From: Sodiomyces alkalinus F11
Taxonomy: Eukaryota; Ascomycota; Sordariomycetes; Glomerellales; Plectosphaerellaceae
DNA length: 64,000 bases
Direction of reading: 5' to 3'
Assembly (NCBI RefSeq): GCF_003711515.1
Contig: NW_021167094.1
Location: 62,001 to 126,000 of the forward strand
The position numbers and the translations under genes are program-made. Below the pieces are notes generated by a model, which was not told the DNA's origin, did no database searches, and saw only the letters and a program-made list of their open reading frames with translations. Positions 23,079 through 30,753 of this stretch are shown here, piece after piece. The stretch's first letter is position 1; each line of letters begins with the position of its first letter.

Positions 23079-23109
23079 GGATTATCCCGAAATTTCTGCT
23101 ACCCCACTG
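23079..23109 (-). repeat. Right terminal inverted repeat of the Tc1/mariner element
   Basis: Read on the minus strand this begins CAGTGGGGTAGCAG and contains AATTTCGGGA, matching the left TIR at 22 of 31 positions. TA follows at 23110-23111. It ends 171 bp before the methyltransferase ATG. Confidence 0.8.
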
Positions 23110-23111
23110 TA

Positions 23112-23280
23112 TATGTTAGTACGGATCTATTATAGCGTAACTACCTTACCTAAGGTATTCTCGACCCATCTCGTCACCGTCGTCCAACCGACTCAACAAC
23201 TCCCATCCATCTCTCTCGGCTCACGAAAGAAGACATATATATATAACCGCACAGGAAACAACTCTCCAGAGGCCTCAAAA
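23112..23280 (+). promoter_or_regulatory. Promoter and leader of the TPMT-like gene
   Basis: Only 169 bp separate the right transposon edge from the ATG. A TATA-like run CATATATATATAACC lies at about 23231-23245. The first 45 bp or so are poor in CA, which may be slight RIP spread; from 23160 onward composition is normal. Confidence 0.5.
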
Positions 23281-24365
23281 ATGTCCGACAAAGACTCCAA
23301 TAAACTCTCCACAACCTTCTCCGGACCCCTCTCTACCCATGGGCCCAAGTGGTCTTCACTTTGGGAAGAGAATTACACCCCCTGGGACCGCGCAGTCCCC
23401 TCCATCGCCCTGCGTGATCTCCTCGCCTCCCGTCCAGATCTCGTCCCATCGGCATCCCGGCCTAGCTCGTCGTCGTCGTCGCCATCATCCTCCACGCAGC
23501 GGCCTCCTCGCGCCCTCGTCCCCGGTTGTGGTCGCGGCCATGACGTCCTCCTCCTCTCCCTGGCCTTCGGCTACGATGTCGTCGGGCTAGACTACGCCCC
23601 CGGAGCCATCAAGGAGGCCGTTACGAACCAACACGCCGTCGAAGCCGGGCTGCAAGAGGGTGACGAGAAGGTGACGGCCCATTTTCGCCCTGCCTTTGAC
23701 CAAGGGGCTGAGGCCGGTCGCGGTAAAGGAGAGGTACGTTGGGTGTCGGGGGATTTCTTCGACGACGCCTGGCTTGAAGAGTGTGGAGTGGGGAGAGATG
23801 GCCGATTTGACCTCATCTTTGACTATACGGTATGTTATCCTTCATTCCAAAATGCTACCGTCCTCAGGTCTCTACTACCTATCATTCGTACCTTCCTTGG
23901 TGATGCTTTTTCCGTTCTCCCTCGTTGTAAATCGAGGTCGTCCTCCTTCTATCCGAGATAAATAATGATATATGCATGCTTCTTTTAACACGGATCTAAC
24001 AGTTCCTCTGCGCTCTCCCCCCTTCGGCCCGCCCCAAATGGGCCGCGCGCATGGCCTCCCTACTCCACCCTTCCACAGGTCGGCTCGTCTGCCTCGAGTT
24101 CCCGTCGGGCAAGCCCCTATCCGAACCTGGCCCGCCCTGGGGCCTAACTCCGGACATCTACGTCGCCTTGCTGGCGAGGCCGGGCGAGGATCTGGTCTTC
24201 GAGAATGGCGAGCAGGTGCGGATCCCCCCGTTGGACCCCGAGAAGGGGCTGCGTCGATTAGACCTCATCAAGCCTGCGAGGACACACAACAACGCCACCA
24301 ACGAGGACGGGACCGTGAGGGATTGGATTCATGTGTGGGCGCATGCACGGGCCGTGGCTGACTAG
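23281..24365 (+). CDS. TPMT-family S-adenosylmethionine-dependent (thiol) methyltransferase
   Basis: Two exons: 23281-23829 and 24003-24365, 303 residues. The intron (173 nt, GTATGT...AACAG) is phase 0. It is a soluble Rossmann methyltransferase of the thiopurine/thiol methyltransferase family; relatives methylate thiols or halides, and the substrate here is unknown. Visible are the N-terminal family signature WEENYTPWDRAVPS (28-41), the SAM-binding loop ALVPGCGRGHDVL (78-90) with the acidic end of strand 2 at GLDYAPGA, motif GDFFDD, FDLIFDYT at the exon junction, and exon 2 with ARPKWAARMASLLHP. A Ser/Pro-rich insertion at 57-76 precedes motif I. The frame is open upstream to 23077 inside the transposon end; the start at 23281 is chosen because family homology begins there. 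Convergent with the Otu2-like gene. Confidence 0.88.
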
Positions 24366-24596
24366 ACAGCGCTGTCTCCTTTCGAGTCGCCATTTGCAGT
24401 GTAGCAGCAGATGTAAAATCGCTTGTTCTGGAAGTGGTGCTTTTATGGGCCCCGTACCCCGAGAAAGGGGGAAGGCAGCGGAAATCGACGTTGGAAGACG
24501 AAGGAGGATTCGTCCCGGGAGACTTTCGATATCGACGTAGAAAGAAGGTAGACGCGAGAAAGAAGGGGCATATCGTATTCCGTATATATTGGCCCG

Positions 24597-25625
24597 TCAA
24601 GCCTTCTTGCGAAGCGAGTTGTAATGCTCCCCAAGCCCGAACCCGTGCCGGTAATAAGCCAGCCAAATCGTCTTCGTCTTCTCCGCCTCGACACCACCAG
24701 GCGGCGGCTCAATCCTCTCCGTCCGCCCATCCTGCACAACCCGTATCTCGACCCCATAGCGCGCCGCCAGCGCCGCCAGCTCCAGCTGCCCGCCCCACTC
24801 GGCCGTGTCGCGGATCTTGGCAAGGTACGCATCGAGCGGCTCCTCGAGGAAAGGGGCGTAGTCGTCGGGCCGGCCCGCCATCCATCCTGTCGCAGCCTTC
24901 CGCACGATCCTGTACGGTGGGTCTTCGTCGTTACCGTCGTTCCCGTCGGTCCCTCCGCCCCCTCCCCGCAGCGGGATCCCGTGCTGCTGCAGCTGGTCCG
25001 CCACGGCAGAGAAAAGGCAGTGGCCGTCCGGTCGTATATCCTTCTCCACGAGGTCGTTGGCCACGAATACCTCGGCCATGTACTTGCGCTCGAGGCCGCG
25101 GTGGTCCGTCATGTCCTTGGCCTCTTCCTCCGCCTTGGCCGCCGCGGCCTCGATCTCGGCGGCACGGCGGGCCATGCGTTCCTTTTGCCTGTTCCGCTTC
25201 TTGCCTCCTCCTCCTCCTCCTCTTCCTCCTTCACTTCCCTGTTGTGATTGTTGTTCTTCCCGTCTCTGTCTCTGTTGCTGTGATGACGACGACGGGGGCG
25301 GCGATGATGTCGGCGGTGTCGGCGCGCCGTCTTCACTCTCTTTGATGCTGGTATTCTGCATCCGTTCCGAAAGAACCTCGTCTACCGCTTCATCCTGTGG
25401 CTCCTCCTCCTCCTCCTCCTCCTCTTTACCAGTGACAGGCCCCGTGGCCCGCGCCACTTCATCGGCCTGCCTTGCCTTGAGCTGGCGTTCGAGCTCGGCG
25501 CATTCGTCGTTGATACCCTTCCGAGTCTTCTTGGTTGCGCTTTTCTTCTTGTTCGTGATGCGCGCTACCAGATCGCGCTGCTCCTTGCGGTGGCGCGCCT
25601 GGATTTGTTCGAGCGTCTCCTCCAT
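24597..25625 (-). CDS. OTU2: Otu2/OTUD6-type OTU deubiquitinase
   Basis: A cysteine protease that removes ubiquitin; yeast Otu2 acts at the ribosome. The 342-residue protein has the family N-terminus: a basic coiled coil with RHRKEQRDLVARI (11-23) and LERQLKARQ (45-53). A long low-complexity linker follows (eight Glu at 68-75, Ser/Gln/Gly runs to 141), then a charged helix and the OTU fold. Catalytic residues are visible: D200 and C203 in RPDGHCLFSAV, and H334 in GEHYNSL. The C-terminus ends three residues after the NSLRKK helix. The frame is open for 89 more codons upstream. The MEETLEQ start at 25625 fits the family, and a good 3' splice site (CCCCCCCAG, last base 25640) just upstream suggests a 5'-UTR intron. 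Confidence 0.87.
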   Translation of the reverse strand: MEETLEQIQARHRKEQRDLVARITNKKKSATKKTRKGINDECAELERQLKARQADEVARATGPVTGKEEEEEEEEPQDEAVDEVLSERMQNTSIKESEDGAPTPPTSSPPPSSSSQQQRQRREEQQSQQGSEGGRGGGGGGKKRNRQKERMARRAAEIEAAAAKAEEEAKDMTDHRGLERKYMAEVFVANDLVEKDIRPDGHCLFSAVADQLQQHGIPLRGGGGGTDGNDGNDEDPPYRIVRKAATGWMAGRPDDYAPFLEEPLDAYLAKIRDTAEWGGQLELAALAARYGVEIRVVQDGRTERIEPPPGGVEAEKTKTIWLAYYRHGFGLGEHYNSLRKKA

Positions 25626-26370
25626 TGGGGGAGGATCAACTGGGGGGGGGAGGGGGAAAGATCGAAGCCACTTCAGTAATGGCGTCGCGCAGAGCCAGAG
25701 TATAATAGCCGGGAATGTGGTGATGAGCGTGTAGGCCTGTAGAAGATTTATGAGGTAAATAAGCGCTGTAAAGAAGAGATGGTGTGGATTTGACAGAACT
25801 TGGAAAGATTGGAAAGTGAGCGGAAAAGAAAAAGAGAAGAAAAAGAAGAAGAAGAAAAAAGGCTTGAAAAAATCTCCGCTCTTTGAAGGCATCCAGGTTT
25901 ATGGGTTGCTAAGAGTGACAGCGCGGGCCGCTGAAAGAGGGGCACTGGGAGGGGTTGTACAGTGGGCGTGCACTGTACTTGATCGTACTTGCTCCCTAAC
26001 GCCCTAACTCCACCCCCATGACCGATCACTAAACATCCCCTGCCCCCAACATCATCCATCATCCCGAAAATTAGAATTTGGTCAATGGGCCTTATAATCT
26101 GTTTCCATTTCCCCTGGTTTTCTACATGTCGCCTCCGAAAGGACTGTATCAACAAAACCTCAGCAGGTCGACTTCCTTAATAATACGCCAAATAAAATGA
26201 CCCTGAGGTCCCCTCTTCTTCTCTCCGTCCCATGAGTCCAACCCCAACCTCGAAAAGCCTTAACCACCCCCGACTAATGGGAGAGGCTGGAGACACTTTC
26301 CTTTGATATATATAGAATACAAAAGTCGAGGGGAACTTGTCCCCCGACAAAAAAAACAGCATCTTCACCT
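25626..26370. other. Spacer between the OTU2-like 5' end and the apsA-like 3' end
   Basis: These 745 bases hold the leader and promoter of the Otu2-like gene and the 3'-UTR of the apsA-like gene, both on the minus strand. A purine microsatellite (GAA/AAG runs) lies at 25823-25860, read as CT-rich on the coding strand. A probable 5'-UTR intron acceptor is at 25640; no donor could be fixed. No other gene is seen. Confidence 0.6.
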
Positions 26371-29300
26371 TTAAAACCCCTTGAATGGGTCATCCCTGAA
26401 GAAGTCATCCTCTCCTGCCGTCCGACTGCCGGAATACCAGTCATCCACCCCCCGTGTTCCTCCCCGGGAGTTATAACTGTCGCGATTCCGGCTCCTGCTA
26501 GCCCGGCGTCGGTGCTCCTTACTCCGCCTCCGCGCCCGGTACCTCAGCTCCTCCTCCTCATCCGGGTCCCCGTCGAACTGCGAAAACGCCAGCGGGCTGA
26601 TGAACGCCTCCATCCGCACCGTCCCGATCGCGTCGAAGAAGTTGCTCGGCCGAGTCGACGCCTCCGACGTCCGCTGCGACCCCGTCGTCGTCGTCGTGCT
26701 CATCCCCCAGCTCGGCCCCCCGCTCGACGCCTGCGACTGATTCGTCTGGTAAATGTCCGACGACCCCGCCGTTCCCACGCTGTTCCCCGCGTTGCTGTTC
26801 GTGTAGCTGTGCCCCGCGCTGCTCGCCACCGCCGGCCCGGAAAACCCGCGGAACGACAGCGGTGGTGGCACGTGACCCCCCGTGTTGCTGCGCTTCCGCC
26901 CGTGCACCATGGCCGCCGACCGCTCGTGGAACCGCGGAATGACGGGCGCCTCGGCCGCCTCCCCGGATCGTTCCCGAGAATGGTGCATGTGGTGTATCTC
27001 GGGCAACGGCGGGAACGCCTCGTGCTTGAAATTGAAACCACCAACGTCGTCCATCTGAGACGGGGGCGCACTGGGATTGCTCCGTACGCTCGGCACGCTC
27101 GGCACGCTGGGCATGCTCGGTGTAGCCGTCCTCAGGGCCGACGTCTTGCTCTTCGTCAGACGAATCGAGTCGCGTATGCCCGGCCGCCTTTTCGGCTGCG
27201 CCATTTCGAAGTCGGGAACCATCGTCTTCGGTGGCGGGGGGGCCGTGATGATCTCCGGCACCGCTTGCTGCGAGTGAGCCAGGAAGGACAGCGCCGTCAG
27301 CCACAAGTAGTGTCGCTCTGCCGAGACGGCCGTGAACTTGAGCGCCCTTTGCGGTGTGAGAATCAAGATCGACCGGTTGAAGATTGTCGGCATGCCCTTG
27401 GGCGCCGGGTTGTCGTCCTTGACGTCGAGAACCGATTGGATCGTCACTGCAGAATTAGGGAGGAAGGCCATCATCAGTCTCTCTGCGCTCCACCATTTGT
27501 GATTTGGCGTCGGGGGACGGGGCTTACGTTTTCGGCCGGCTTTGCCCATCAGGGCGCTGCCCGAAGAAGGTTGCTTGCTGCTCCACAGGATGGCCCGCTC
27601 ATAAGGCGCCAGCCAGACCCATCTCTTGTGCCGGTCGTTGCTCGTCTCCTCTCGGCCGCTGGGCTCGGGAACACCAAACGACTTGCGCCTCCGAACATAC
27701 TTGAACATCCATTCACCGACCATCGTTTGCGCGATGGCATCCACCACCCCAGTAGTACCGGAAACACTTCCCTGGGAGTTGAGATCCGTCCCGTGGGTCC
27801 CGTTGGTCCCGCTGGTCTGGTATGTCTGAGCCGTCTGGGCTGTCGTCGTCGATGGCTGCGACCTGTGCGACGATTTGAACCGGGACCTGCCGTTCTCTCG
27901 TGCATGCGGACTAGTAATGTCGTTGTGCGGCAACGGCGGGAGTCCCGGACTTTCCGGCCCCTCGGTAGTCTCGGAGAACGGCGGAGGGGACCGGCTGCCG
28001 TGTCGCCGGTACTTGTGATTCCGCGGCAAAGCAGCTGCCGACCGCACTTTGCGGATGCTATTGGCCCGGTAATGGCTGCGCCCGCTGCCTCGTCTCCGCC
28101 ACGAACCGTCGACCCTTGTCGGACTCCGCTGCCCGTCGCTCGGCGCGCTGGCGCTAATCGGGGGCCGCCGGGAGCTTGCTCTAGTAGGGATGGGGAAAGG
28201 AGGATCGCGGGAGTCGGTGAGGCTCGGGCTTCTGGCCCGTCCCTGGTGGGTCGCAATGCCGCTTTGTATCATGGCGGCCCTTCGCATACCGTTGGCCTTG
28301 TTCGCGCCAGCTCCCGTTGACTTCTCGTAGCTTCGCTGCGCGAACTTGGTGTGTTGCGCTCCCGAGCCCGCAGCGGAGTCCTTGTCCTTCTGCACATTGT
28401 TCTCTTTATTCTCCAAGTTATAGCTGTAGCTTTCAGTGCCAAGGGACCGCACTGAACTCCGAGACATGGCCGAGGTCCTCAACGTAGGCTGCTCTGGGGA
28501 GGCCATGTTGCCATAGGAGCCTCTCTTGGCCGGCGCAACAACACCCGACTTTGGCCTCTGCCCAGGTGCGGAGAGAGCCGTCCTAAACTCGGCATCACTC
28601 AGATCCGGATCGGCATCGCCGTAGTCTTCACCCTCGTCCGAGCTGTTCGCATCGAATCCGGCAAACAAGCTGCTGACGCGGTGTGGGCGACGCATTGGCG
28701 CCTTCTGGCTTGACAGGGGCCCGTCATCATTGTTGCCGGGGTAGGCATCGCGAGGAGGGCTTTCGACAGGGCTGCAAGGCGTGCCAGAGAAAGTAGGAGA
28801 CACAGGAGGGATAGGACCGCGAGGGGATGTAGGCATGTCAGTGAAGCTGCGCTTAATCGCCAGCCTTCTCGGATTGCGAGGTGGCAAATCGGCAGGGCCA
28901 GGCGTAAATTGCTCGGGGGCATCGACATCAGCGACACCAGCAGATGACGTGGTAGGATTAGGGGACGTGGGTCGTGATGAGATGGCTTCCGGTCGCAAGT
29001 GCATGGGGAGTTGAGCGAGGCGCCGATCCACGCGGATCTCGTCCGTCTGAACACCAGTGGATTGCACCGGAGCTGCCGATACGAGGAGCGAGACCTGACA
29101 GCCAGCGTCTTTATTGTATTGCGGAAGGCGTGGCTCACGGGGCGTTGTTGGTCGGCTAGTCGGAGGAATGACGCTGATGCTGGGGATTGGGAGCTCGGGC
29201 ATCGGGGAAAACTGGCGCAACGGCTTAGCTTCCTCTTCCTTCTCCTCCTCTGTTGCCTTTTCCTTCTCATGGTCTTCCGTCTGAGTAGAAACAGAGACCG

Positions 29301-30753
29301 TGGGAGTGGGTTTAGTCTCCGGAGGTGGTGGTGTCAACGCCCGCAATGGAGACTTGGGTGTCTTGGGCGGACTGAGCGGCTCTTCCACCGTCTGAGAGCT
29401 GGTCGAGACCATATGGTGTTGGGGACGAGCTGAAGTGTCAATTGTCGAGGGCCTGTTGAGTTGCACGCGCTTCCGTCGCTGGTTGGCCTCGATTTCGAGC
29501 TCGGCTGGTGGAAGGGTCTCCAATTCGGGAGCCCTTTCAATGCGCTCGGCAGGCTCCGACGACGGCTGTAACATGGGCGATGGCGGCGGGGAGAACTGGG
29601 TTCCGGTGTCGGTGTAGACGACTTTAGGAGCAGGCGGATTCACCACGTCTTCAGGGATCCCATCTTCCAGGGCCTCCAGCACGGGTTGGTTCACCCAGAG
29701 CTTGCCACGCGCAACACTTCCCGGTCGCTTGAGGCTCTCAATGCTTTGGTTTCGGCGGTGGAGCCTGGACATGACACTGTCGCGGCTCATGTTGCGTGCG
29801 TGGTGTCGATGATGAGAGAGCACGCTTTCTCGGCCACCGTCATCTGTATGCCAGTCATCGTCTCCGTCCAGGTTGAGTTCATCCGCCAACGAATTGCCGT
29901 TTCCTTTTCCAGGACTGGGCATCCCTGAGAACCGAATACTGTTTGTCATGCTCATCGTTCGGACGCTCGCAGCGTCGTTCTCCCGTCCCGTCTCCTCCGT
30001 TTCGCTCTCGGCGTTGTGGGCACCGTGCCCGTGCCCGTTCAAGTGGAGAGCATTCTGGTAAGCGGCGACCTCATCAAGCACCGACTTCAGCCGGCTTTCG
30101 ACCACGTGGATCCTGCGCTCATACTTCCGTTTCTCCTCCTCCCAGGCATCCTTCTCCTGAATCCAAAGGTCATGCACCCTCCGAGAATCCTCTTCTTGGA
30201 GCCGAATTTTCCGCTGTGCAGCTTCAAGCCGCACTTTCGTCTCGATATTGCTTTCAACCGCCTCATCGCGTTCTCGTGTCAGCTCTCCCAGGGCTGAAGT
30301 CGTGCCTCCTTCAAGAAGAGCTAGGTGTCTCTTCAAGGACCGGCTCTCCTTGGTCGTCTGAGCCAGCGTTTCCTGCAGGGACTCCTGTTCTCCTCGAGTG
30401 GAGTGCAGGGTGGCCTCCAGGCTTTCGATAAGTTTGATCTTCTCTTCCTGATCCCGCCTGAGGTTCAGGATCTCAGCCACCAGATTCGCATGCAAGGTGG
30501 GCGTAAATCGTCGAGGATCCAGAACACTGATGTTTTCGTCGTTGGAGACGTCTTTCGACGACCTTTTCGTGACTTTCCCATTTCTTTCCCCGGCCGCAAA
30601 AGAAGGGGAGTAGCTTTTCGTACCGGGTGGCGTGACAGAGCGGCGTGATCTCCTCGAGCCCCCAGAAGGTGTCCTGTAGGGTGTATCTCGTGGGGTCGGG
30701 AGTGAGGTCGCAGCAGGGCCGCCAGCCTCATCCTCTGTCTCCCAGGCATTCAT
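26371..30753 (-). CDS. apsA: ApsA/Num1/Mcp5-type cortical anchor with PH domain
   Basis: A large cell-cortex protein; the family anchors dynein and so positions nuclei (ApsA in Aspergillus, Num1 in yeast, Mcp5 in fission yeast). Two exons: 30753-27528 and 27446-26371, about 1433 residues after splicing. An N-terminal coiled coil (about 88-240, with ANLVAEILNLRRDQEEKI) is followed by a long Ser/Pro-rich disordered region. The Mcp5-type PH domain spans about 1005-1125 (AQTMVGEWMFKYVRRRKSFG at its start; TIQSVLDVKDDN and RSILILTPQRALKFTA inside). The tail is Ser-rich. The 81-nt intron at 27447-27527 (GTAAGC...CTGCAG) is in frame and stopless; splicing gives GRK-LTIQSV as in relatives. The frame reaches 30822, but M at 30753 (NAWETEDEAGG) looks like the family start. 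The yeast relative is longer. Confidence 0.87.
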   Translation of the reverse strand: MNAWETEDEAGGPAATSLPTPRDTPYRTPSGGSRRSRRSVTPPGTKSYSPSFAAGERNGKVTKRSSKDVSNDENISVLDPRRFTPTLHANLVAEILNLRRDQEEKIKLIESLEATLHSTRGEQESLQETLAQTTKESRSLKRHLALLEGGTTSALGELTRERDEAVESNIETKVRLEAAQRKIRLQEEDSRRVHDLWIQEKDAWEEEKRKYERRIHVVESRLKSVLDEVAAYQNALHLNGHGHGAHNAESETEETGRENDAASVRTMSMTNSIRFSGMPSPGKGNGNSLADELNLDGDDDWHTDDGGRESVLSHHRHHARNMSRDSVMSRLHRRNQSIESLKRPGSVARGKLWVNQPVLEALEDGIPEDVVNPPAPKVVYTDTGTQFSPPPSPMLQPSSEPAERIERAPELETLPPAELEIEANQRRKRVQLNRPSTIDTSARPQHHMVSTSSQTVEEPLSPPKTPKSPLRALTPPPPETKPTPTVSVSTQTEDHEKEKATEEEKEEEAKPLRQFSPMPELPIPSISVIPPTSRPTTPREPRLPQYNKDAGCQVSLLVSAAPVQSTGVQTDEIRVDRRLAQLPMHLRPEAISSRPTSPNPTTSSAGVADVDAPEQFTPGPADLPPRNPRRLAIKRSFTDMPTSPRGPIPPVSPTFSGTPCSPVESPPRDAYPGNNDDGPLSSQKAPMRRPHRVSSLFAGFDANSSDEGEDYGDADPDLSDAEFRTALSAPGQRPKSGVVAPAKRGSYGNMASPEQPTLRTSAMSRSSVRSLGTESYSYNLENKENNVQKDKDSAAGSGAQHTKFAQRSYEKSTGAGANKANGMRRAAMIQSGIATHQGRARSPSLTDSRDPPFPIPTRASSRRPPISASAPSDGQRSPTRVDGSWRRRGSGRSHYRANSIRKVRSAAALPRNHKYRRHGSRSPPPFSETTEGPESPGLPPLPHNDITSPHARENGRSRFKSSHRSQPSTTTAQTAQTYQTSGTNGTHGTDLNSQGSVSGTTGVVDAIAQTMVGEWMFKYVRRRKSFGVPEPSGREETSNDRHKRWVWLAPYERAILWSSKQPSSGSALMGKAGRKRKPRPPTPNHKWWSAERLMMAFLPNSAVTIQSVLDVKDDNPAPKGMPTIFNRSILILTPQRALKFTAVSAERHYLWLTALSFLAHSQQAVPEIITAPPPPKTMVPDFEMAQPKRRPGIRDSIRLTKSKTSALRTATPSMPSVPSVPSVRSNPSAPPSQMDDVGGFNFKHEAFPPLPEIHHMHHSRERSGEAAEAPVIPRFHERSAAMVHGRKRSNTGGHVPPPLSFRGFSGPAVASSAGHSYTNSNAGNSVGTAGSSDIYQTNQSQASSGGPSWGMSTTTTTGSQRTSEASTRPSNFFDAIGTVRMEAFISPLAFSQFDGDPDEEEELRYRARRRSKEHRRRASRSRNRDSYNSRGGTRGVDDWYSGSRTAGEDDFFRDDPFKGF

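Larger units (their letters stand above)
892..23109 (-). mobile_element. Tc1/mariner element, RIP-mutated, carrying three nested retrotransposons
   Basis: The outer shell of the 22-kb block starts CAGTCAGGTGAC at 892 and ends, read on the minus strand, CAGTGGGGTAGC from 23109. The two 31-bp ends match at 22 positions, share the uninterrupted core AATTTCGGGA, and seven of nine mismatches are transitions. TA flanks both sides (890-891, 23110-23111), the target duplication of this superfamily. Removing the copia element and gypsy-2 leaves about 1.38 kb, a normal length for the family: 892-938, 14217-15148 and 22714-23109. Those pieces hold a decayed minus-strand transposase. The shell must be older than the elements inside it. 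Confidence 0.85.

Noticed and set aside
25626..25892. N-terminal extension of the Otu2-like frame with a possible membrane segment
   Set aside because: A good 3' splice site at 25640 and family homology beginning at MEETLEQ make it leader sequence; Phe runs come from a purine microsatellite.
26512..28320. 602-codon plus-strand open frame rich in Arg
   Set aside because: It is the shadow of the ApsA-like gene on the opposite strand; composition is that of a GC-rich antisense frame.
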